A stretch of 32,068 nt of DNA from an uncultured Lachnospiraceae bacterium (GTDB taxonomy: Bacteria; Bacillota; Clostridia; Lachnospirales; Lachnospiraceae). The position numbers and the translations under genes were made by a program. This document shows, one piece after another, positions 7,314 through 13,483 of the stretch; position 1 is the first letter of the stretch, and the number at the start of each line of letters is the position of its first letter. Where the stretch lies: assembly GCA_946541955.1 (NCBI GenBank), contig CAMNJZ010000017.1, positions 1 to 32,068 on the forward strand, in the 5' to 3' direction. The notes below the pieces were generated by a model. That model saw only the letters and a list, made by a program, of their open reading frames with translations, was not told the origin of the DNA and searched no databases.

Positions 7314-8378
7314 ATGAAAGTCGAAAAGAAGGTCATTTCCGATTTGACAAAATGTTATGCAATGAGCGAGATCACGGTGGAAGGAAAGCACTGCTTCCTG
7401 GTCGCCGCCGAGAAGGACGATCCCTGCTATCTCTTTGCGGAGGACGGCACAAAGCTGGAGACCGTATGGTCCGACATGGGCGGCGTTATGACCATGACCG
7501 CTGTTCCCGGCACCGACGGCCAGTTCCTCTCCACCCGTCAGTTCTATTCCCCCAACGACGGCTTTAAGGCCAGGATCGAGATCGTTACCAGAAAATCCAA
7601 AGACAACTGGGAAGTCCGCACTCTCTGCAAGGCGCCCTTCGTCCATCGCTTCGGCATCCTGAACCGCGGCGGCTATAACTATCTGATCGTCTGCTGCATC
7701 AAGGGCGGTATGGAATATAAGAACGACTGGCGTTTCCCCGGCGCATGCTACGGCGCCATGCTTCCTTCCGATCTGTCCGGCTTTGACGACGAGCACCCTC
7801 TGGAGCTCTCTCTTCTGATGGACGGCATGCTCAAGAACCACGGCTATGCAAAGGTCAGCCGCGGCGGCTACGACGCAGCTCTGGTAGGCTGTGAAGAAGG
7901 CGCCTTCCTCTTCGCCCCGCCCGCCGTTTACGGCGCAGACTGGGAAGTCGAACAGGTCCTTTCCATCCCCACCAGCGATGCAGTCCTGATCGACCTGGAC
8001 GGCGACGGCAAGGAAGAGCTCGGCGTGATCTCCGACTTCCACGGCAATTCCCTCAGCATCTATCACCAGGATGCCCACGGCAACTATGTTCCCCAGTGGA
8101 AATATCCCGTTCCCGAGAAGGATACGGAAATGCTCCATGCCACCTGGGCTGACAGCATTCTGGGCACACCTTCCTGGGTCGTCGGCTGGAGAAAGGGAAC
8201 CAAGGATACCATCCTGATCACCTGGGACGCCGAGGCCGGCAATTATAAGACCGAATTCATCGACCGCAACACCGGCTGCGCCAACGCCCTCCACTTCCTG
8301 GACAAGGATGGAAAGGATATCATCGTCGGCACCAACCGTGAAATCAACGAGGTCGCTTACTATACGCTGAGCAAGTAA
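7314..8378 (+). CDS. Cytosolic FG-GAP/VCBS-like beta-propeller protein, function unknown
   Basis: A 354-residue protein without signal peptide or membrane segment. It has repeated beta-rich units, and one carries a clear calcium-type loop D-L-D-G-D-G-K-E-E (227-235), as in FG-GAP/VCBS propeller blades. Pairs such as NYLIVCCIKGG and DAALVGCEEGAF suggest further blades. Such proteins are usually secreted or membrane-bound, so a cytosolic one leading a catabolic operon is unusual. I chose the ATG at 7314 because GGAGG lies 8 nt upstream; an in-frame start at 7278 has no such site. A role as a lactonase, epimerase or sugar-acid-binding protein is possible, but no catalytic motif is recognised. 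Confidence 0.8.
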   Translation: MKVEKKVISDLTKCYAMSEITVEGKHCFLVAAEKDDPCYLFAEDGTKLETVWSDMGGVMTMTAVPGTDGQFLSTRQFYSPNDGFKARIEIVTRKSKDNWEVRTLCKAPFVHRFGILNRGGYNYLIVCCIKGGMEYKNDWRFPGACYGAMLPSDLSGFDDEHPLELSLLMDGMLKNHGYAKVSRGGYDAALVGCEEGAFLFAPPAVYGADWEVEQVLSIPTSDAVLIDLDGDGKEELGVISDFHGNSLSIYHQDAHGNYVPQWKYPVPEKDTEMLHATWADSILGTPSWVVGWRKGTKDTILITWDAEAGNYKTEFIDRNTGCANALHFLDKDGKDIIVGTNREINEVAYYTLSK

Positions 8379-8419
8379 GGTCAGCAGGCGGCCCTTTCAA
8401 TCAGGAAAGGAAAGGATGT

Positions 8420-9133
8420 ATGGGGTACAAGGCCGTCTTTTTCGACTTGGACGGAACTGTCTATGATTACAACTACGGGGACCGTAAGGGCAAGGAGGCC
8501 ATCGCTTCCTATATGGAGAAGACCTTCGGCCTGCCCCGGGAGGAAGCCCGTGCGGCCATGCGCTGGGCCTTTCTGGAATCCAGGGAAAGGATCGGCTATG
8601 ACTGCGGCTCCTCCCACAACCGTCTGATCCGCTATCAGATGATGCTGGAGCACCTGTCTCTCCCTGTTCATCCCCACGCCATGGCGCTGGCTTCCCTCTA
8701 CTGGGAGACCCTGATCGGCCTCTCCGCCCCTGAGCCGGGCCTGATCCCCCTGCTGAAAGCCCTTCGGGCCCGGGGCCTTGTCACAGGCTTCGGCACCAAC
8801 ATGACTGCCATGATCCAGTTCAAAAAGCTGGACCACCTGGGCCTCTGGCCCTATACGGACGTGCTGGTGACCAGCGAGGAGGTCGGTACGGAAAAGCCGG
8901 ACCGCAGAGTCTTTGACTGGTGCGCCCGCAAGGCCTCTCTTCCCAATGAAGCATGCATCTTTATCGGGGACACCTGGGCTCACGACGTAATTGGCGCAGA
9001 CGGGGCCGGCATGAAAGGGATCCTGTATAAGGGAAAGGAGACCGATCCCGTCCCCATGGAGGAGCGGATCCTTTCTTTTGAAGACTGTCTGACGGAAGAG
9101 GGCATCCGGCTGGGACGCGTACTTCTTCCCTGA
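8420..9133 (+). CDS. HAD-superfamily phosphatase (subfamily IA, YjjG-like)
   Basis: A 237-residue cytosolic hydrolase. Motif I is FFDLDGTVYD, with the nucleophile D9 and the acid D11. A helical cap follows. Motif II is in the F-G-T-N-M-T segment, the motif III lysine is in E-V-G-T-E-K-P-D, and motif IV is F-I-G-D-T-W-A-H-D-V. This is the order of phosphoglycolate-phosphatase-like enzymes. It lies 41 nt after the propeller gene and 33 nt before ulaE, so it belongs to the ascorbate transcript. A likely job is clearing a dead-end sugar phosphate. The substrate cannot be read from the sequence. Confidence 0.85.
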   Translation: MGYKAVFFDLDGTVYDYNYGDRKGKEAIASYMEKTFGLPREEARAAMRWAFLESRERIGYDCGSSHNRLIRYQMMLEHLSLPVHPHAMALASLYWETLIGLSAPEPGLIPLLKALRARGLVTGFGTNMTAMIQFKKLDHLGLWPYTDVLVTSEEVGTEKPDRRVFDWCARKASLPNEACIFIGDTWAHDVIGADGAGMKGILYKGKETDPVPMEERILSFEDCLTEEGIRLGRVLLP

Positions 9134-9166
9134 GAGCACATCCAAAAATGAACGGAGGTTAAACAT

Positions 9167-10027
9167 ATGGAATATTCACTGGGCCTTTATGAAAAAGCCA
9201 TACCTGTCGGCTATTCCTTCCCCAAAATGTTCGACATTACCCGGGAATGCGGCTTCGACAGGCTGGAGATCAGTGTTGATGAAACAGACTGGAGACTGGA
9301 AAGACTGGACTGGTCTCCCGAAAAGCAGAGAGAGCTGGGCGTGCTCGCAAGAGCGGCCGAAACTCCCATCCGCACCATGTGCCTGTCCGGCCACCGCAAA
9401 TATCCCCTGGGCTCCCATGACCCGGCCGTCCGGGAAAGATCCATGGAGATCATGCGCAAGGCCATTGAATTCTGTGTCAACGCCAATATTGCAATCATTC
9501 AGCTGGCAGGCTATGATGTGTACTATGAAAAGGGCGACGCCGATACCGAAAAATGGTTCCTGGAGGGCCTGCGGGCCTCTGCGGACTATGCGGCCAGATG
9601 GGGCGTGATCCTGGGCTTTGAGACCATGGAGACCCCCTTCATGGATACCGTAGGAAAGTCCATGAAATATGTGGACGCCGTCGGTTCCCCTTACCTGGGC
9701 GTTTATCCCGATATCGGCAATCTCAAGAATGCGTCCGTCCTCTACGGCACCGATGTGGTCGAAGACATGTGGCTGGGCAAGGGCCATATCTTTGCCGTCC
9801 ATCTCAAGGAGACCAAGCCCGGTCTCTACCGCGACATGAATTTCGGCGACCCCACGGGCCACACCGAGTACGGCCGCTGCATCGACGCAGCCCTGCAGAT
9901 GGGCGTGCGCACCTTTACCGGCGAGTTCTGGTACCAGAAGGGCCAGGATTATGTAAAGACGATCACAGACGCCTCCGCCTTCCTGCGCGCAAGGATCGAG
10001 GAATCTGCACAAAGACTCGGTCTTTGA
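9167..10027 (+). CDS. ulaE: L-xylulose/L-ribulose-5-phosphate 3-epimerase (UlaE)
   Basis: A TIM-barrel sugar-phosphate epimerase that converts L-xylulose 5-phosphate to L-ribulose 5-phosphate, just before the 4-epimerase step. At 286 residues it matches E. coli UlaE throughout: L-G-x-Y-E-K-A-x-P at the start, S-V-D-E-T-D (36-41), M-C-L-S-x-H-R (70-76), I-I-Q-L-A-G-Y-D-V-Y-Y, Y-P-D-I-G-N-L and F-A-V-H-L-K-E-T-K-P-G. These carry the usual metal-binding Glu/Asp/His set. The ATG at 9167 follows CGGAGG at 8 nt. Confidence 0.95.
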   Translation: MEYSLGLYEKAIPVGYSFPKMFDITRECGFDRLEISVDETDWRLERLDWSPEKQRELGVLARAAETPIRTMCLSGHRKYPLGSHDPAVRERSMEIMRKAIEFCVNANIAIIQLAGYDVYYEKGDADTEKWFLEGLRASADYAARWGVILGFETMETPFMDTVGKSMKYVDAVGSPYLGVYPDIGNLKNASVLYGTDVVEDMWLGKGHIFAVHLKETKPGLYRDMNFGDPTGHTEYGRCIDAALQMGVRTFTGEFWYQKGQDYVKTITDASAFLRARIEESAQRLGL

Positions 10028-10083
10028 GCTTTCTCCCCCAGCAGGACGCAGCGGCATAAGAAAAAAGAAAGGAAAACTCTGTT

Positions 10084-10752
10084 ATGATCAAATTTGCACC
10101 TTCCATCCTGTCCGCTGATTTTAATGTTCTGGGAGACCAGGTGGCACAGACAGCCAGAGCCGGCGCTCCCTACGTTCATATCGACGTCTGCGACGGCAGC
10201 TTTGTGCCCAGTATTTCCTTTGGTATGCCCGTTGTAAAGTGTCTGCGCAAGACCTCGGACCTCTTTTTCGATGTTCATCTGATGACCGTCCATCCTGAAA
10301 AGTTCGTCCGGCCCTTTGCAGAAGCCGGTGCGGACAGCATCACCTTCCACTATGAGGCGGCGGCAGATCCGGGCGCAGTCATCGCATCCATCAACGAAGT
10401 CGGCAAAAAGGTCGGCATGGCCATCAAGCCCCAGACCCCTGTGGAGGCCGTCATTCCCTTCATGCACCGGCTGGATATGCTCCTGATCATGACGGTGGAG
10501 CCCGGCTTCGGCGGCCAGAAATATCTGCCCAAATCCACCGGACGCATCCAGGAGGCCCGCAGACTCTTCCAGGAGGAGGGCCTGGACATCGACATCCAGG
10601 TGGACGGCGGCATCAAGCTGGACAACGTGGACGTGGTCCTGGACGCCGGCGCCAATGTCATCGTGGCAGGCTCCGCCGTCTACAACGACGATGTATACGG
10701 AAGCACCCTGGCCTTCATGGACCACTTTGCGGCCTATGAAGCCTCCCACTGA
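10084..10752 (+). CDS. rpe: Ribulose-phosphate 3-epimerase
   Basis: A 222-residue TIM-barrel zinc enzyme that interconverts D-ribulose and D-xylulose 5-phosphate. The family landmarks are all present: A-P-S-I-L-S-A-D-F at the start, H-I-D-V-x-D-G-x-F-V-P, D-V-H-L-M, F-H-Y-E-A, T-V-E-P-G-F-G-G-Q and the phosphate-binding V-D-G-G-I. It is not the related UlaD decarboxylase. The ATG at 10084 follows AAAGGA at about 10 nt. It is the last gene of the right arm and would connect D-xylulose 5-phosphate from the ascorbate route to the pentose phosphate pool. It may be a dedicated second copy. Confidence 0.95.
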   Translation: MIKFAPSILSADFNVLGDQVAQTARAGAPYVHIDVCDGSFVPSISFGMPVVKCLRKTSDLFFDVHLMTVHPEKFVRPFAEAGADSITFHYEAAADPGAVIASINEVGKKVGMAIKPQTPVEAVIPFMHRLDMLLIMTVEPGFGGQKYLPKSTGRIQEARRLFQEEGLDIDIQVDGGIKLDNVDVVLDAGANVIVAGSAVYNDDVYGSTLAFMDHFAAYEASH

Positions 10753-10793
10753 TCAGACCAGGCTTCCTATAATACACACATGACCGCATAACA

Positions 10794-10834
10794 AAAGAGC
10801 GGAAGGATCCTTCTGTGGGATGCTTCCGCTCTTT
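10794..10834. terminator. Bidirectional terminator between rpe and hslO
   Basis: A perfect 12-bp inverted repeat, AAAGAGCGGAAG (10794-10805) with CTTCCGCTCTTT (10823-10834), has a 17-nt loop. It lies between convergent genes and has T-rich sequence on both sides, so it probably ends both transcripts. Confidence 0.88.
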
Positions 10835-10859
10835 CTTTGCTTTCTTATATGTACCTTCC

Positions 10860-11771
10860 TCAGGCCTCCCCTTCCTTCTGAGCGCCGAAGGTTCTGGGCC
10901 GGATCTTCCGGATGTCATCCAGGGTAAAATGATAGGCCTTATTGCAGAACTGGCAGGTCATGTCGATGTCCTGTCCATCGGCAAGGATCGCATCGATCTC
11001 CTCGGTTCCCAGAAGGACCAGGCCCCGCTCGCAGCGGTCCCTGGAGCAGTTGCAGCGGAAGGCGACGGGAGTGGTCTCCGTGACCGTAAAGTCAAAGCCC
11101 TTCAGGACCTGTTCCAGGATCTGTCTGGGACTGAGGCCGTCCTCCAGCATGACCGTTACGGAATTGAGAAGAAGAAGGTTTTCCTCCAGCTTCTGTATGG
11201 TCTCCTCCGAGGCCCCGGGCATGATCTGGACCACAAAGCCGCCGGCCTGGCGGACCGTGTTGTCCTTGCTCATAAGAACCCCCAGACCCACAGAGGAAGG
11301 GATCTGCTCGGACTCTGCGTAGTAGTAGGTAAGGTCGTCGGCGATCTCTCCGCTGTGCAGAGCGATCTGACCCACGTAGGGATCCTTGAGGCCCAGGTCC
11401 CGGATCACGGTCAGGGTCCCCCTGCCTACGCCGCCGCCCACATTCAGGTGGCCCTGGTCGTTGGGAGGAAGGATGACGTTGGGATTCTTGACATAGCCCT
11501 TTACGCCGCCGTGGCTGTCCGCCGTGACCGTCAGGCCCTGGAGGGGGCCGTCTCCGGAGATCTGGATCGTCAGCATATCCTTGTCATTTTTAAGCATGTC
11601 CGCCATCATCAGGGCCCCGCTCATCAGTCTTCCCAGGGCCGCTGTGGCGATGGGGCTGGTATTGTGGGCTGCCCTGGCAAATTCCGTCAGGTTGCGGGAA
11701 GTGACTGCAAAAGCCCGGATCTGGGCGTCGGCCGCAGTGGCCCGGATCAGATAGTCATAGTATTTATCCAT
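10860..11771 (-). CDS. hslO: Redox-regulated chaperone Hsp33
   Basis: A cytosolic holdase chaperone activated by oxidation when its zinc-bound cysteines form disulfides. It is 303 residues, the usual length. The N-terminal half has S-G-D-G-P-L and the glycine-rich V-G-G-G-V-G-R-G-T-L-T-V-I-R-D-L-G. The C-terminal redox switch has C240-x-C242 (RCNCSRDRC) and C273-x-x-C276 (TCQFC), the four zinc ligands, plus an extra C247. The ATG at 11771 follows CGGAG at 7 nt. It converges with rpe and is transcribed from a TGATATGAT-type extended -10 promoter. Confidence 0.96.
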   Translation of the reverse strand: MDKYYDYLIRATAADAQIRAFAVTSRNLTEFARAAHNTSPIATAALGRLMSGALMMADMLKNDKDMLTIQISGDGPLQGLTVTADSHGGVKGYVKNPNVILPPNDQGHLNVGGGVGRGTLTVIRDLGLKDPYVGQIALHSGEIADDLTYYYAESEQIPSSVGLGVLMSKDNTVRQAGGFVVQIMPGASEETIQKLEENLLLLNSVTVMLEDGLSPRQILEQVLKGFDFTVTETTPVAFRCNCSRDRCERGLVLLGTEEIDAILADGQDIDMTCQFCNKAYHFTLDDIRKIRPRTFGAQKEGEA

Positions 11772-11784
11772 AATCGTACTCCGT

Positions 11785-11817
11785 TCAAAATGATGATTTG
11801 AAACCTATCATATCACA
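11785..11817 (-). promoter_or_regulatory. Promoter of hslO with adjacent inverted repeat
   Basis: On the minus strand an extended -10, TGATATGAT, has its hexamer at 11812-11807; the -35 is weak. Just downstream, about 11787-11804, lies TTCAAA-N7-TTTGAA, a possible operator in the leader. The promoter is tentative. Confidence 0.45.
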
Positions 11818-11855
11818 GACCTTCCAAAAATGCCCGGAACTTTGCTAAATTCCCC

Positions 11856-11887
11856 CTGCAGATCACTTCAGCTGCAGATCACCTGGG
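11856..11887. repeat. 16-bp tandem duplication at the kinase stop codon
   Basis: CTGCAGATCAC occurs at 11856-11866 and again at 11872-11882, a period of 16 bp, across the end of the kinase gene. It looks like a small slippage duplication. No function is evident. Confidence 0.5.
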
Positions 11888-13468
11888 GAATTCCAGGGTC
11901 CACTCCGCCAGGGCCGGATCCTCCAGATCTTCATAGGGGCCTGCCAGGACAAGGGACCCGTTTGCGGCCGCCCCGCCTTCCCCCAGGGCGCCCAAAACGC
12001 CCTCGTCTGCTGCCTGGATCAGCATCTGGTCCCCGCCTGCATAGACCAGGCGGAAGATTTGGCTCTTGTCTGCCGGATCCTTTTTTTTCACCAGGATACG
12101 GCCCGTCTCCTTCTCCAGGGTAAGACAGGAAGTCAGGTCTCCGCCGCCAGCCATGGGATAGATCCTGTATCCCCCCATGTCCGCGGTCACGTCTTCCACA
12201 TAAAATTCCTGGGTCTCGTCCCAGACCCGCTCCCAAACAATGAGCTCCGGCTCTGTCAGGGCCGGGTCCTGGGAGACCGAAAGGACCAGGTCTTCGTCCC
12301 CGCTGCAGCAGATGTTGAAAAGGCCGCTGATCCCGGGCATCAGATCCCCCTCCTCCATGGCAGGAGGCTGGGCCTCTGCCTCTGCCGTTTCCTCAGCCGG
12401 GGCCTCCGCCGTGGCCTCCTCCGGTGCCTCTTCCTTTTCCAGAAACACCTCCCTGTCTCCGCTGCCTCCCAGATACCAGGCCGCAGCGCCTGCCAGGATC
12501 CCGGCCCCTGCCAGCAGGGTCCAGAGTGTCTTCTTTACGGGCTTCTTATCCATATCTTCCATCATTTCCTCCATTGTCTGATATCTGTCTGCCGCATCGG
12601 CCGCCATGGCCCTGGCAAGAATCCTCTTTGTTCCCGCATGAGCCCGGACGCCCTCCGGAAGGACCCCCGTGGGCCCGGCCCCCGGCCGCTCCCCTGTCAG
12701 GGCAAAGTATAAGACGGCGCCCAGGCTGTATATGTCAGCGGAGGGCAGGAGCCTTTGTCCCTTCACATACTGCTCCGGCGGGGCGTAGCCCGGCTTCAGG
12801 GCATAGGTGGTCCCCAGAATCTGGGCGTACATATTTCTGGAAAGGCCAAAGTCAATCAGGACCGTTCTGCCCTCCCTGGTCAGCATGATATTCTCCGGGC
12901 TGATGTCCAGATGCAGGATTCCCTTCCTGTGCAGGCCCTGCAGGGCCGCCGCCAGGGTCCGGATCCCCTGCAGGGCCGCCTTTTCCTGCAGGGGGCCTTC
13001 CCAGGCGATTCTTTCCTGCAGGGTCTCCCCCGTCAGATATTCCATGACCAGGCAGCTGGTCCCCGCATTTTCGAAGCAGTCCAGGACCCGGACCGCTCCC
13101 TCCCTGTCCAGGGAGGACAGGAGGCGGGCTTCCTCCAGAAAGGCCTCTCTGAGCCTGAAAAGCTCTGCCTCCTTTCCCGGGACCGGGACCGCTCCGCCGC
13201 CAGGCTCTCTGCCTGTGACGCCCCGGATATACAGCTCCTTCAGGGCGACCCTTTTTTGAAGCTTCAGATCCATGGCCGCATAGGTGATCCCGAAGCCGCC
13301 CCGGCCGATCACCGCCCCGACCCGGTACCTGCCTCCGGCCAGGCTGTAAAGGGGAAGGGCCTCCTCCTCCGGCAGGTAAGCGGCCGCGTCAAAGCCGCAG
13401 ACAGGGCAGGGTCCCTTTGGCCCCGCAATTTCCTTCAGACATCCGGGGCAGATCCAGGTCTCCTCCAT
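11879..13468 (-). CDS. Membrane Ser/Thr protein kinase with zinc ribbon and ricin-like C-terminal domain
   Basis: The 529 residues read in order: zinc ribbon CPGC...CPVC (C7, C10, C21, C24), then a Hanks-type kinase (about 48-305), one membrane segment (about 314-333), an acidic Ala/Glu/Pro linker, and a beta-rich C-terminal domain (about 375-529) resembling a ricin-type trefoil. Kinase landmarks are the P-loop I-G-R-G-G-F-G (54-60), K77, H-L-D (186-188, with Leu in place of the usual Arg of HRD), D-F-G (206-208) and P-P-E (230-232). The kinase should face the cytosol and the trefoil the outside. The ATG at 13468 follows AAGGAGG at 8 nt. It is the last gene of the glycan operon, 15 nt after the glycosyltransferase, so sensing or control of that pathway is a reasonable inference. 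Confidence 0.85.
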   Translation of the reverse strand: MEETWICPGCLKEIAGPKGPCPVCGFDAAAYLPEEEALPLYSLAGGRYRVGAVIGRGGFGITYAAMDLKLQKRVALKELYIRGVTGREPGGGAVPVPGKEAELFRLREAFLEEARLLSSLDREGAVRVLDCFENAGTSCLVMEYLTGETLQERIAWEGPLQEKAALQGIRTLAAALQGLHRKGILHLDISPENIMLTREGRTVLIDFGLSRNMYAQILGTTYALKPGYAPPEQYVKGQRLLPSADIYSLGAVLYFALTGERPGAGPTGVLPEGVRAHAGTKRILARAMAADAADRYQTMEEMMEDMDKKPVKKTLWTLLAGAGILAGAAAWYLGGSGDREVFLEKEEAPEEATAEAPAEETAEAEAQPPAMEEGDLMPGISGLFNICCSGDEDLVLSVSQDPALTEPELIVWERVWDETQEFYVEDVTADMGGYRIYPMAGGGDLTSCLTLEKETGRILVKKKDPADKSQIFRLVYAGGDQMLIQAADEGVLGALGEGGAAANGSLVLAGPYEDLEDPALAEWTLEFPR

Positions 13469-13483
13469 GCGCCGCGCCTCCTT

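Noticed and set aside
10084-10752. Reading this gene as UlaD decarboxylase
   Set aside because: UlaD and Rpe share the barrel fold, but the motifs here (LSADF, TVEPGFGGQ, VDGGI) are those of Rpe.
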